From: DATARH01 sp963773625
Lineage (GTDB): Bacteria; Pseudomonadota; Alphaproteobacteria; ATCC43930; CGMCC-115725
NCBI GenBank assembly: GCA_963773625.1
Contig: CAVZCJ010000004.1
Span: 62,001 to 126,000 of the forward strand
Direction: 5' to 3'
Length of the DNA stretch: 64,000 nt
In this document: piece by piece, positions 21,935 to 31,331 of the stretch
Layout of the letters: each line of letters begins with the position of its first letter
Position numbering within the stretch: the first letter of the stretch is position 1
The notes under the pieces: model-generated
What the model was told of the DNA's origin: nothing
The model's database searches: none
The model's input: the letters and a program-made list of their open reading frames with translations, nothing else
Made by a program: the position numbers and the translations under genes

Positions 21935-22543
21935 ATGATGATCGATATACGTGTTTGCGAGTTGCTGGCCGCCCGGCTGTGCCACGATTTGGCCGGTCCG
22001 ATCGCGGCGATCGCCAATGGCGCCGAGCTGCTTGGCGACGACGATCCCGACTTCGCAAAGCAGGCCGCCACGCTGATCGAGGACAGCGCACGCTCTGCGG
22101 CGAAGCGGCTGCAGTTGTTTCGCTACGTGCTCGGGTTTAGCCGCGGCTCCCATGCCGGGCCGCCGCCGCACGCCTTGGCTAGCGAATACTTCGCCGGATC
22201 GGCGATCCAATGCGACTACCCCGATTCAGTGCGTGAACTCGGGCCGGAGCGGCAGCGATTGGCGTGCGCTTTGCTGTTTCCCGGTGCCGATGGGCTGCCG
22301 CGCGGCGGCCGATTGACCCTGGATAAAACCGCCAATGGGCTAATCCTGGTGGGGGCTGGCCCGGGCGATGGTCTACCGGCGGAGAGCCGCGATGCGCTGA
22401 CTCGGATAACCCCGGTCGCCGAACTGACTTCACGCAGCGTCTGCGCTTATTTCGCTGGGCTTCTGGCTCAGGAACTTGGCCTGCGGCTGGTAATCGCGGC
22501 CGAACCGGGACAATTTCGAGTCACATGCGAAACGGGCGCCTAG
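21935..22543 (+). CDS. chpT: ChpT histidine phosphotransferase of the CckA-ChpT-CtrA relay
   Basis: 202 residues, intact. The helical hairpin LAARLCHDLAGPIAAIANGAELL carries the phospho-accepting His; the remainder is the degenerate kinase-like ATPase fold of ChpT. In Caulobacter and relatives ChpT passes phosphate from CckA to CtrA and CpdR. The downstream converging gene is ctrA itself, which strengthens the call. Start at ATG 21935 (a second ATG follows directly); no strong SD. Confidence 0.88.
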   Translation: MMIDIRVCELLAARLCHDLAGPIAAIANGAELLGDDDPDFAKQAATLIEDSARSAAKRLQLFRYVLGFSRGSHAGPPPHALASEYFAGSAIQCDYPDSVRELGPERQRLACALLFPGADGLPRGGRLTLDKTANGLILVGAGPGDGLPAESRDALTRITPVAELTSRSVCAYFAGLLAQELGLRLVIAAEPGQFRVTCETGA

Positions 22544-22553
22544 AGGCGCCCGT
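22532..22553. terminator. Hairpin between converging chpT and ctrA
   Basis: A perfect 9-bp stem (ACGGGCGCC / GGCGCCCGT) with a TAGA loop that contains the end of the chpT stop codon. No T-run on either side; it may act in both directions. Confidence 0.5.
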
Positions 22554-22579
22554 CGGACTCATTCGCGAACCTTGTGGGT

Positions 22580-23284
22580 TCAGGCCGATTTGAGTTCGGC
22601 CATGCCCTCGACCGGGTCGCGCAGCACGTAGCCGCGGCCCCATACGGTCTCGATGTAGTGCTCGCCGCCCGTCGCCTGCGCGAGTTTCTTGCGCAGCTTG
22701 CAGACGAACACGTCGATGATCTTGAGCTCGGGCTCGTCCATGCCGCCGTAGAGATGATTGAGAAACATCTCCTTGGTCAGGGTCGTGCCCTTGCGCAGGC
22801 TGAGCAGCTCGAGGATGCCGTATTCCTTGGCGGTAAGGTGCAGCGGGTTTTGGTCGACGCTGACGACGCGGCTGTCCAGGTTAACGAGCAGCTTGCCGGT
22901 GCGGATCGTCGACTCCGGGTGCCCCTTGGAGCGGCGCACGATCGCCTGGATGCGGGCGATCAGCTCGCGCCGGTCGAACGGCTTGGTGAGGAAATCGTCG
23001 GCGCCGAAGCCGAGGCCCTTGATCTTGTGGTCGAGCTCGACCAGGCCCGACAGGATCAGGATCGGGGTGCGCACCCGCGCGGCGCGCAGCCGGCGCAATA
23101 CCTCGTAGCCGTCGATGTCCGGCAGCATCAAGTCGAGGATGATGATGTCGTAGTCGTAAAGTTTGCCGATCTCTAACCCGTCTTCACCGAGATCGGTCGT
23201 GTCGCAGATGAAGTTTTCCTTCTTCAGCATCAGCTCGATGCTGGCGGCGGTCGCAGCATCGTCCTCAACAAGCAATACGCGCAT
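22580..23284 (-). CDS. ctrA: CtrA cell-cycle response regulator
   Basis: 234 residues, intact. OmpR-type: receiver MRVLLVEDDAATAASIELML with phospho-Asp in IIILDLMLPDIDGYE and the KPF lysine, then winged helix with LHLTAKEYGILELLSLRKG, DEPELKIIDVFVCKLRKKL and IETVWGRGYVLRDP, essentially the CtrA consensus. CtrA controls replication initiation, division, flagellar and motility genes in alphaproteobacteria. Faces the FliJ-like gene across a 222-base region with TTAA-based motifs, and converges with chpT. Essentially certain. Confidence 0.97.
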   Translation of the reverse strand: MRVLLVEDDAATAASIELMLKKENFICDTTDLGEDGLEIGKLYDYDIIILDLMLPDIDGYEVLRRLRAARVRTPILILSGLVELDHKIKGLGFGADDFLTKPFDRRELIARIQAIVRRSKGHPESTIRTGKLLVNLDSRVVSVDQNPLHLTAKEYGILELLSLRKGTTLTKEMFLNHLYGGMDEPELKIIDVFVCKLRKKLAQATGGEHYIETVWGRGYVLRDPVEGMAELKSA

Positions 23285-23330
23285 GGCAAAGCCTCCGGGG
23301 AGACCGGGCGGCGTGACGTCGCCGTCCTCG

Positions 23331-23427
23331 TTAACCAGTATTACCGCGAGCGGTTAACAAAAGGTTGTTTCCCGCGCTATTGGAGGTGCGTCGCGAGCAA
23401 AAACGGCCTCGCTTAACCGGATTTTAG
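23331..23427. promoter_or_regulatory. Candidate CtrA-binding half-sites in the ctrA / fliJ-like promoter region
   Basis: Three TTAAC elements (23331, 23354, 23413) stand out in this GC-rich spacer. The last reads TTAA, seven bases, TTAG, one base off the CtrA box TTAA-N7-TTAA. CtrA autoregulates in related bacteria. Suggestive only. Confidence 0.35.
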
Positions 23428-23506
23428 CACGGAGGCGGAACATTCCCTAACGCGCGCGGCAGGTTCGTTCGCTGGCGCACACGGCTCGCAACCGGGGAAT
23501 TGTCGA

Positions 23507-23881
23507 ATGAATGGCCGGCAGAACCTATACCGTCTCCAGCATTGGCTACTCGCCGAGCGGCAGCGCTATCTCGAGGATCTCGAAACGCTCGCGGCGCGGT
23601 TGCGGGCCGATGTCGAGAACTTGGTCCGCGAGATTGAGGAGGCGAGCGGCCCTGACGCGAGCGCCGAAATGAAGGCGGTCTACCCGCGGTTTGTCGGCCC
23701 GCTGGTCGAACGCCGCGACAAGCTGGTGCGGACGATCGCCGAAATCGAAGCGCAGATTGCCGAGGCAAGCGATGCGGTCGCTACATCGCAGCAAGAGGTG
23801 AAGGTGGTCGACGCGTCGGGCACCTATCGCGGCTTCGCCTTCGAGGACCGGCGCACCAGGCGGTCTCGGCGTTCGGCGTAG
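23507..23881 (+). CDS. FliJ-like coiled-coil protein
   Basis: 124 residues, intact, highly charged and predicted all-helical: residues about 5-45 (LYRLQHWLLAERQRYLEDLETLAARLR) and about 60-95 (VERRDKLVRTIAEIEAQIAE) form two long heptad-type helices, as in the flagellar export chaperone FliJ. A fliJ gene beside ctrA is common in alphaproteobacteria, which is the main reason for the name. No other flagellar gene is in the window, so a generic coiled-coil protein remains possible. Confidence 0.6.
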   Translation: MNGRQNLYRLQHWLLAERQRYLEDLETLAARLRADVENLVREIEEASGPDASAEMKAVYPRFVGPLVERRDKLVRTIAEIEAQIAEASDAVATSQQEVKVVDASGTYRGFAFEDRRTRRSRRSA

Positions 23882-23903
23882 CCAGCCGCCGCCGGACGCG
23901 GGG

Positions 23904-24581
23904 TCAGTAGATCGCGAACATCTCGTCGCGGACCTCGGTCACGCCCGGCACTCCCTCGGCCAGCGCGACCAGCGCATGGCGCTCCGCGTCCGAGGTGATC
24001 AACCCCCAGAGCTGAACGACGCCGCTCCGTACGGTGACGTTGCGGCCGCCGAAATCGGTCCAGTCCTGCTCGTGCTCGAGCCGCCCGATGATCTCGTCGC
24101 GGACCCGGCGGTCCGTGTCCTCATGCCCCTCCGTGGCGCCGGCGCTTGAGGCCAGTGCCTGGATCAGGTTGCTGCGGCTGACAATGCCGACGAGCTTGCC
24201 GTCGCGCACGATCGGCACGCGCTTGATTCGCTTGCGCTCGAACAGCGAGGCGATGTCGGCGAGCGGCGTGTCTTCGCCCGCCGAGACGACGTCGGTCGTC
24301 ATCACCTCGCCGACCTTTTTGCCGTGCGACTTGGCGAAGTCCTCGGCCAGCGTCGTCGCGGCGGTCATCAATTCCTGCAACCAGGGCCGATGCTTCTCGG
24401 TGGCGATCTCGACACGGTGCAGCAGATCGGCTTCGCTGATGAGGCCGACTAGCTCGCCCTGCGCATCGACAACCGGGAGGGCACTGATATCCCGTTCCGC
24501 CAGCAACTTGATCGCGTCGGCGACATCGGTGTCGGGATGCACCGTGATGACGCCGCGAACCATGACATCGGCCGCTATCAT
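23904..24581 (-). CDS. CBS-pair and BON domain protein
   Basis: 225 residues, intact. Two CBS motifs (MVRGVITVHPDTDVADAIKLL with GLISEADLL; VMTTDVVSAGEDTPLADIA with GIVSRSNLI) form a Bateman module that senses adenine nucleotides, followed by a C-terminal BON domain (NVTVRSGVVQLWG). Such CBS-BON proteins are cytoplasmic and of uncertain role. GAGAGGACGGAAA before the ATG at 24581 is a good SD. Lies 11 bases downstream of the PiT transporter gene and is probably cotranscribed with it. Confidence 0.9.
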   Translation of the reverse strand: MIAADVMVRGVITVHPDTDVADAIKLLAERDISALPVVDAQGELVGLISEADLLHRVEIATEKHRPWLQELMTAATTLAEDFAKSHGKKVGEVMTTDVVSAGEDTPLADIASLFERKRIKRVPIVRDGKLVGIVSRSNLIQALASSAGATEGHEDTDRRVRDEIIGRLEHEQDWTDFGGRNVTVRSGVVQLWGLITSDAERHALVALAEGVPGVTEVRDEMFAIY

Positions 24582-24592
24582 TTTCCGTCCTC

Positions 24593-26182
24593 TCAGAAAA
24601 TGTACATAAACAGCGCGAAGAGGCTTCCCGAGAGGATGATCGCCGCCGGCAGCGTCATCACCCAGGCGAGCGCCAGGTTCTTCACCGTCCCCCACTGCAG
24701 ACCCGACCCGTTGGCCGCCATCGTCCCGGCGACGCCCGAAGTCAGGATGTGCGTGGTGCTGACCGGTAGCCCGTACATGTCGGCGGCCGCGATCGTCCCC
24801 ATCGCCACCAGCTCGGCCGAGGCGCCCTGCGCATAGGTGAGGTGCTCCTTGCCGATCTTCTCGCCGACGGTGACGACGATGCGTTTCCATCCGATCATCG
24901 TGCCGATGCCGAGCGCGATCGCCACCGCGACCTTGACCCAGCCGGGAATGAACTTGGTCGAGTTGTCGAGCGACTTCTTATAGGCGTTGAGCTTGGTCAT
25001 GTCGTCGGCCGTCAGGTCGGCTGCCTTGTCCTTGACCAGGAGACGCAGCGCCTCCGACGTCAGGTACATGTCGTTACGGGTGTTACCGACCATGTCGTTG
25101 GGGATCTTCGCCAGCGTGCCGTACTGCTTGACCTGGTTCGAGATGTCGGTGATCAGCGCCGCGAGCGACGGGTAAGTGCCCTCATTGATCTGGTGCTGCG
25201 CGACGTAGAGCGTCACCGCCGGGCGGGGATTGCCCATCACGCTGTAGCCCGCCGCCTTCGCGTTCACGACTCCGGCCGCCGCGGTCGAGCTCTGCTCGAA
25301 CACCGCGACCTGGCTGTCCGGCAGCGCCTTGTTGAGTGCATAGGTCGTTGGCACCGTGCCGATCAGGATCAGCATGATGAGGCCCATGCCCTTCTGCCCG
25401 TCATTCGAGCCATGGGCGAAGCTGACGCCGGTGCAGGTGAGGATCAACAGCCCGCGGATCCACCACGGGGGCGGCGCCGCGCCCTCGGGCGCCTTGTAAA
25501 GCGCCGGAATCTTGATCAGTAGCTTGGCGAGCATCAGCAGGATGAACGCCAGAATGAAGCCGCAGGCCGGCGAGAACAGCAGCGATTTGATGACCCCGAC
25601 CGCCTGCATCCAGTCGACGCCGCTTGTGCCCTCGCCCGAGCGAGCCATCAGCTGGTTGGTGATGCCGACACCGATGATCGAGCCGATCAGCGCGTGCGAG
25701 GATGAATTGGGGATGCCGAAATACCAGGTGCCCATGTTCCAGATGATCGCCGCGATCAGCAGCGCGAAGACCATCGCGAACCCGGCGCCGCTGCCGACCT
25801 GCAGGATCAACTCGACCGGCAGCAGCGAGATGATCCCGAACGCGACCGCGCCGGTCGACATCAGCACGCCGAGGAAATTAAACGCGCCCGACCACACCAC
25901 CGCGATGTTGGGCTTCAGCGAGTGGGTGTAGATGACCGTCGCCACGGCATTCGAGGTGTCGTGGAAGCCGTTGCACATCTCGAAGCCGAGCGCGATCAGC
26001 AGCGCTATGCCGAGAAGGATATATACCCCTGCCGAGCCGAGCGGCGCGGTCTCGAGGTCGTGGAACAGCTGGATGCCCGCATAGAGCACGCCGGCGCACA
26101 ACAGGAGGACGATGACGAGGGTGAACCAGTTGCCGCTACCTCGCGATTGGAAATGCGAGTCTGTAGAGCGAGGCGGTCGACA
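24593..26182 (-). CDS. PiT-family inorganic phosphate transporter
   Basis: About 530 residues, with the duplicated PiT signatures GFEMCNGFHDTSNAVATVI and SFAHGSNDGQKGMG and two closing motifs, PNSSSHALIGSIIG and PVSTTHILTSGVAG. It carries a large hydrophilic insertion between the halves. PiT carriers symport phosphate (or metal-phosphate) with protons or sodium. The natural start is probably ATG 26182 with GGAG 8 bases upstream; one +1 change near 26165, just after MSTAS, then disconnects it from the body of the gene. Operon with the CBS-BON gene. Confidence 0.9.
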   Translation of the reverse strand, partial: CRPPRSTDSHFQSRGSGNWFTLVIVLLLCAGVLYAGIQLFHDLETAPLGSAGVYILLGIALLIALGFEMCNGFHDTSNAVATVIYTHSLKPNIAVVWSGAFNFLGVLMSTGAVAFGIISLLPVELILQVGSGAGFAMVFALLIAAIIWNMGTWYFGIPNSSSHALIGSIIGVGITNQLMARSGEGTSGVDWMQAVGVIKSLLFSPACGFILAFILLMLAKLLIKIPALYKAPEGAAPPPWWIRGLLILTCTGVSFAHGSNDGQKGMGLIMLILIGTVPTTYALNKALPDSQVAVFEQSSTAAAGVVNAKAAGYSVMGNPRPAVTLYVAQHQINEGTYPSLAALITDISNQVKQYGTLAKIPNDMVGNTRNDMYLTSEALRLLVKDKAADLTADDMTKLNAYKKSLDNSTKFIPGWVKVAVAIALGIGTMIGWKRIVVTVGEKIGKEHLTYAQGASAELVAMGTIAAADMYGLPVSTTHILTSGVAGTMAANGSGLQWGTVKNLALAWVMTLPAAIILSGSLFALFMYIF

Positions 26183-26362
26183 TCTTGGAGGCTCCGTGGA
26201 GGTTCGGGCGGGAGGCAACCTACAATTCCGGCAATGATCGATTTGTGATCGCCGAGTGAAGCATTTGTGATAGCGCGGCCAACTCCCTCTGCCGCCGCGC
26301 TTTGCTTCGATTTCACACGGCGATAGGGTGGCGGCAATGCCTGCCGGGGCCGGTGGAATGGG

Positions 26363-27602
26363 ATGAGTGTGCCGAAAAAATCCTTCGAACCCGATGCCGC
26401 CGCGCCGCTCGACGGCATCCGGGTGATCGACATGTCGCGGCTGGTCGCCGGCAACGCGGTATCGTCGCAGCTCGCCGATTTCGGCGCCGAGGTCATCAAG
26501 ATCGAGGACCCGGGCAAGGGCGACCCGCTGCGCGCCTGGCAGACGGGCGGGGTCAGCGTCCACTGGAAGCTCTACGCCCGCAACAAGAAGAGCGTGGCGC
26601 TGAGCCTGCGCCCGCCGCGCGGCCGCGAAATCTTGACCGACCTGATCGCGACCGCCGAAGTGCTGATCGAGAATTTCCGCCCCGGCACGCTGGAAAAGAT
26701 GGGGCTGGGCCCGGCCGAGCTGCATAAGCGCAACCCGCGGCTGGTGATCGTGCGCGTCTCCGGCTGGGGGCAGGACGGGCCGTACAAGGACCGGCCCGGC
26801 TTCGGCACCTTGGTCGAGAGCATGTCGGGCTATGCCTCGCGCACCGGCTTTGCCGACCGCGAGCCGGTGCTGCCGCCGACCGCGCTCGCCGACATGGTCG
26901 CCGGGCTTTACGGCGCCTTCGCGGTGATGGTGGCGCTGCGCCGGGTCGAGGTCGAGGGCGGCGCCGGCCAGGTCATCGACCTGCCGCTGCTCGACCCGCT
27001 GTTCTCGTTCATCGCCACCGAGGCGCCGATCTACAACCTCACCAAGGCGATCCGGCCGCGCACCGGCAGCCGCTCGGAGACCACCGTCGCCGCGCAACGT
27101 CTTCAAGACCAAGGACGGGCGCTATATCGGCATCTCGGCGTCGATCCAGGCGATGGCCGAGCGGCTGTTCCGCGCCATCGGCCGCGAGGACATGATCGCC
27201 GACCCGCGCTTTCGCACCAACACCGACCGGGTCAAGAACGCGGAGGAATGCGAGGCGCCGATCGTCGCCTTTATCGCCGCGCGCACGCTGGAGGAGAACA
27301 TGGCGGTGTTCGAGGCGGCCGAGGTCACCGCCTCGCCGGTCTACGACATCGACCAGTTCCTCGCCGACCCGCATGTCCAGGCGCGCGGCATCGTCGTCGA
27401 CGTGCCCGATGCGCAGGCCGGCAGCCTCACGATGCACAACATCATCCCGCGCCTCTCGGACACGCCGGGAAGGCTGCGCCGCCCGGCGCCCGAGATCGGC
27501 GAGCACACCGCCGAGATCCTGGGCCAGCTCGGCATCGACCAAACGGAACTCGAGGCCCTCGCCCGCGAGGGGATCGTCGGTTTGCGAGGAGTTACAAAAT
27601 GA
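26363..27602 (+). CDS. Class III (CaiB/BaiF) CoA-transferase
   Basis: About 413 residues after one +1 repair near 27097. LDGIRVIDMSRLVAGNAVSSQLADFGAEVIKIEDP is the N-terminal family signature with the catalytic aspartate later in FGTLVESMSGYA / ALADMVAGLYG context; NVFKTKDGRYIGIS and NPDRVKN-type helices follow. These enzymes move CoA between carboxylic acids. The TGA overlaps the ATG of the CitE-like gene (ATGA), so transferase and lyase act in one pathway: activation of a hydroxy-dicarboxylate, then cleavage. Confidence 0.9.
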
Positions 27603-28518
27603 AGCCCAACCTGCCCGTCTGGCGCTCGATGCTGTTCGTGCCGGTGACCGCAGCGGCGCTTTGTCGAGGGCGCGGCCAAGCGCGGCGCCGACGCGATCAT
27701 CCTCGACCTGGAAGACGCGGTGGCGGCCTCCGAGAAGGACCGCGCCCGCACCCTGGTGCCGGAGGCGGCGGCGCTGGTCTCGCGCGGCGGCGCCGATGTC
27801 GTCGTCCGCATCAACCGGCCCATGCGCATGACCGTGCGCGACCTCGAAGCGGTGATCAGCCCAGCGGTGACACGCGATCGCCTTGCCCAAGGCCGAAAGC
27901 GCCCGAGCACGTCGAGCTTGTCGCCGAGATAATCGACGAGATCGAAGCCGAGCGCGGCATGGCGATCGGCACCACCAAGATGCTGGCGATGGTGGAAACC
28001 TGCTCGGCGTTCTTCCGCATCGCCGAGATCGCCAAGGCGTCGCCGCGCCTCGTCGCGCTCAATCTCGGCGCCGAGGATTTCGCGCTGTCGGCCGGGATGC
28101 TGCCGACCGCCGAGGGCCTCTTCATGCCCAAGCAGACCGCGATCTTCGCCGCCCGCGCCGCCGGCATCATGCCGATGGGGTTTATCGGCACGGTCGCCGA
28201 TTTCAGCGATCTCGACGCGTTCCGCGAGACCGTGCGCCGCTCGCGCCGGCTCGGTTTTTTCGGCGCCTCGGTGATCCATCCGAGCCAGGTCGCGATCCTC
28301 AACGAGGAATTCCGCCCGAGCCCGGAGGAGGTCGATCACGGCCGCCGCGTCGTCGCCGCCTACGACAAGGCGCTGGCCGAAGGGCGTCGGCGCGGTCACC
28401 GTCGACGGCAAGATGATCGACGTGCCGGTCGTCGAACGCGCCCGCCTATTGGTCGAGCGCGAGGAGGCCATCGCCGCCCGCGAGGCGCGGATGCGCGCAG
28501 ATGGCGGAGCGGCTTTAG
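27599..28518 (+). CDS. CitE-like HpcH/HpaI aldolase (citryl/malyl-CoA lyase family), frame broken
   Basis: About 305 residues after repair. Motifs: RSMLFVPV at the start, GADAIILDLEDAV with the Mg-binding acidic cluster, VVRINRPMRM, IALPKAES, MLAMVETCSAFF with the catalytic Glu, LNLGAEDFALSAGM and SVIHPSQVAILNEEF. The family cleaves or forms acyl-CoA hydroxy acids such as citramalyl-, malyl- or citryl-CoA. At least four +1 changes (near 27660, 27878, 28387, 28500). Coupled to the CoA-transferase upstream. Confidence 0.88.
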
Positions 28519-28528
28519 GTCTGGCGGC

Positions 28529-30224
28529 ATGGCCGAACTCGACCCCATCACCGTCGACATCACCCGCTACAAGCTCGACGGCATCGCCAATGAGATGCAG
28601 TCGACGCTGCTGCGCAGCTCGTTCTCGCCGATCGTCAAGGAAGGGCTCGACGCGTCGGCAAGCCTCTTCGCGCTCGACGGCACGACGCTCGCGCAAAGCT
28701 GCTCGATCCCGATCCACCTCGCGACCTTGATCCCGGCGGTCGCCGCGATCATCAAAGCCTTCCCCGTCGCCCAGATGCAGGACGGCGACAGCTATATCCT
28801 CAACGATCCGTATTGCGGCGGCACGCATCTGCCCGACATCGCGGTGGTGCAGCCGGTGATGCATCGCGGTCATCCGGTCGCGCTCGGCCGCGGCGATGAC
28901 GCATCACCAGGATGTCGGGGGCATGTCCGCCGGCTCGGTGCCGACCAACGCCACCGAGATCTACCAGGAGGGGCTGCGCATCCCGCCGCTCAAGCTGCGC
29001 GAGGCCGGAGTCTACAACGACACGCTGGTCGCGCTCATCCGCCAGAACGTGCGTATCCCCGATACGGTGATGGGCGACCTCAACGCGCAGATCGCCGCCT
29101 GCACCATCGGCGCGCGGCGCTTCGCCGAATTGGCCGAGCGCTTCGGCGACAACCAGCTGGCCGCGATCTGCGCCGAACTGCTCGCCCGCTCGGAGACGTT
29201 GACCCGCGCCGCGCTCGCGCGCATCCCGCCCGGCACCTACCGCTATGTCGATTGGCTCGACAATGACGGCATCGAATTGGACAGACCGATCCGCATCGAG
29301 GTCGCCGCCACGGTCGGCAACGGCGCCATCGAGTTCGACTTCGCCGGCACCAGCCCACAGGTCAAGGGGCCGCTCAACTGCGTGCCCTCCGGCTCGCTGG
29401 CGGCGGCGTGCTGGGCGGTGCGCGCGCTGACCGACCCCGAAATCCCGACCAACGGCGGCTGCTTCCGCCCGATTACCCTGAAGCTGCCGCACGGGCACCA
29501 TCGTCAATCCGCAGGCGCCGGCGCCGGTCAACGCGCGCACCTCGACGATCAAGCGCATCGCCGGCTGCATGGTCGGCGCGCTGGCGCCGGTGCTGCCTGG
29601 CAGGGTGCCGGCCGCCTCGGCGGGCGAGCTGCATGTGCTCGCCTTCGGCGGCAAGGGGCGCGACGGCGCCAGTTACGTCGTCGGCGAACTGATCGCCGGC
29701 GGCAGCGGCGCCGGCCCCGGCTGCCGATGGAGTCGACGTGATCGAGACCGACGCGACCAACTGCATGAACCTGCCCGCCGAGGCGCTGGAGATGGAGGCG
29801 CCGATCCGCCTCAATCGCGTCGCGTTGCGCCGGGACTCGGGCGGCGCCGGCGAATGGCGCGGCGGGCTCGGCGTCGTCCGCGAATACGAAGTGCTTGAGG
29901 GTGACGTGTCGTTCTCGCATCGCGGCGAAAGGCACTTCAGCGCTGCGTCCGGTCTGGCTGGCGGCCAGGACGGCGCGATGGCGCGCTCGCTGATCCTCCG
30001 CGCCGACGGCCGCGAAGAGATGATCCGGTCGAAGATCGCGGCCGTGCTGCATGCCGGGCGACCGGGTGGTTGTCGAGACCGCCGGCGGCGGCGGTTATGG
30101 CGACCCGGCGCGGCGCTCGGCCGACCGTGTCGCGGCCGACATCGCCGACGGTAAGATCAGCGCGCCGCCAGGTCGCGGCAGGCGGGGGTCGCGAGTGGCA
30201 GGTCGGGTATCTGTGCGCGGATGA
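28529..30224 (+). CDS. Hydantoinase B / oxoprolinase (HyuB) family subunit, frame broken
   Basis: About 560 residues after repair. Begins ELDPITVDITRYKLDGIANEMQ and keeps DPYCGGTHLPDI, MTHHQDVGGMSAGS, EGLRIPPLKL, NVRIPDTVMGDLNAQIAAC, GTIVNPQAPAPVNART and VVVETAGGGGYGDP. HyuB pairs with HyuA for ATP-dependent opening of hydantoin, oxoproline or related rings (or ketone carboxylation in relatives); no hyuA-like gene is present, which is unusual. Four +1 changes near 28898, 29495, 29725 and 30057. The stop used (30222) runs 68 bases into the converging mtgA gene and may not be the true end. Confidence 0.85.
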
Positions 30225-30846
30225 AGGCGGCGCGTTCGCGAACGTAGCCGCCGGGCCGGCCCGCCGACCACTTGAGCGGGTCGGGCAGCACCGCGGCGAG
30301 CCGCGACGCCTCGTCGAGGGTGAGCGCGCTGGCGGGCTTGTGGAAATAGAAGCGCGACGCGGCTTCGGCGCCGTAAATGCCGGGCCCCCATTCGACGACG
30401 TTGAGATAGGTCTCGATGATCCGCTCCTTGCCCCAGGCAAGCTCGATCAGCCCGGTGAAATAGGCTTCTAGCCCCTTGCGCACCCAGTCTCTGCCGGGCC
30501 ACAGAAAGACGTTTTTCGCGGTCTGCATCGAGATCGTGCTGGCGCCGTGCAGCTTGCCCGTTCCGCGCCGGTAGCGCCGCCAGGCCTCGCGGATGGCATC
30601 CCAATCGAACCCGTGGTGCTCGCAGAACCTGGCGTCCTCACCGGCCATCACCGCATGCACGAGATGCGGCGAGATGCGGCCGAGCGTCCGCCATTCTTTG
30701 GTCATGCCGTACCCTTCGGCGGCCCGGATCAGCATCAGCGGGGTCGCCGGCGGCGGCAGCACGCGGTAGAGCACGACGAGGAACACCGAGCCGATCAGGA
30801 AGACGCCGATAAGCCAGGCCAGAATTCGGCCGATCCGCCGGAGCAT
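30157..30846 (-). CDS. mtgA: Monofunctional peptidoglycan glycosyltransferase
   Basis: 229 residues, intact. A single N-terminal TM (LAWLIGVFLIGSVFLVVLY) and a GT51 domain with the catalytic EDARFCEHHGFDW, the GASTISMQTAKNVFL motif, KGLEAYFTGLIELAWGKERIIETYLN and EWGPGIYGAEAASRFYF. MtgA polymerises lipid II glycan strands at the inner membrane without a transpeptidase. It starts 7 bases after the stop of the Nudix gene and shares its transcript. Confidence 0.95.
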   Translation of the reverse strand: MLRRIGRILAWLIGVFLIGSVFLVVLYRVLPPPATPLMLIRAAEGYGMTKEWRTLGRISPHLVHAVMAGEDARFCEHHGFDWDAIREAWRRYRRGTGKLHGASTISMQTAKNVFLWPGRDWVRKGLEAYFTGLIELAWGKERIIETYLNVVEWGPGIYGAEAASRFYFHKPASALTLDEASRLAAVLPDPLKWSAGRPGGYVRERAAFIRAQIPDLPLATPACRDLAAR

Positions 30847-30853
30847 CGCCGCG

Positions 30854-31245
30854 CTAGCGGTCGATGCCGGCGGCGACCGCGTGGATCGAGCGGCGATAGC
30901 CATCGGGCAGATTAAGACCGTCGAGCGCGTCGAGCGCGAACCAGCCGAAGCCACGGTGCTCGGCGCTGATGCCGCAACGGGCTGTGTGCGGCGCGCTGGA
31001 CCGCATAGGTCACGATCATCACGTGCTGGCCCGGCAGCACCTCGATAATTCCAGCAGTCGACGATCGCTTCGACGGCGATCTCGGCGCCAAGTTCCTCGG
31101 CGAACTCGCGGACGAGACACGCGGCCGGTTCCTCGCCTGGCTCCGGCCGTCCGCCCGGCAGTTCCCATTCGCCGCGCTCGTTTTCCAAGAGCGCGACGTT
31201 GCCGTCTTCGATCAGCACGCCCTTGATCGAAATTGCCGAGGTCAT
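30854..31245 (-). CDS. Nudix hydrolase, frame broken
   Basis: About 129 residues after repair. The Nudix box is intact: GRPEPGEEPAACLVREFAEELGAE fits GX5EX7REUXEEXGU, after an N-terminal beta region (KGVLIEDGNVALLENERGEW). Three or more +1 changes between about 31045 and 30940 scramble the C-terminal half, where GQHVMIVTYAVQ and FGWFALDALDGLNLPDGYRRSI can be read in other frames. Hydrolyses a nucleoside diphosphate linked to another moiety; substrate unknown. First gene of a pair with mtgA. Confidence 0.8.
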
Positions 31246-31331
31246 CGCGCATGACCATATCCGAAAGATCGCGCATGCGCTTGGCGCGAGGCTGTGGCTA
31301 GATAGAGAGACCAGCGGCGCGAGAGTCCCCC

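Noticed and set aside
24593..27112. 839-codon frame with PiT domain and a 300-residue N-terminal extension
   Set aside because: The extension is antisense to the CoA-transferase gene and has no domain; the ATG at 26182 with a ribosome site is the natural start.
26363..29266. 967-codon open frame joining CoA-transferase and hydantoinase B
   Set aside because: Only the ends match those families in this frame; the middle is out of frame for the transferase end and the lyase.
30157..31245. Nudix-MtgA fusion protein
   Set aside because: The link is out-of-frame Nudix sequence; a Nudix stop at 30854 and an mtgA start with its own TM helix at 30846 can be read.
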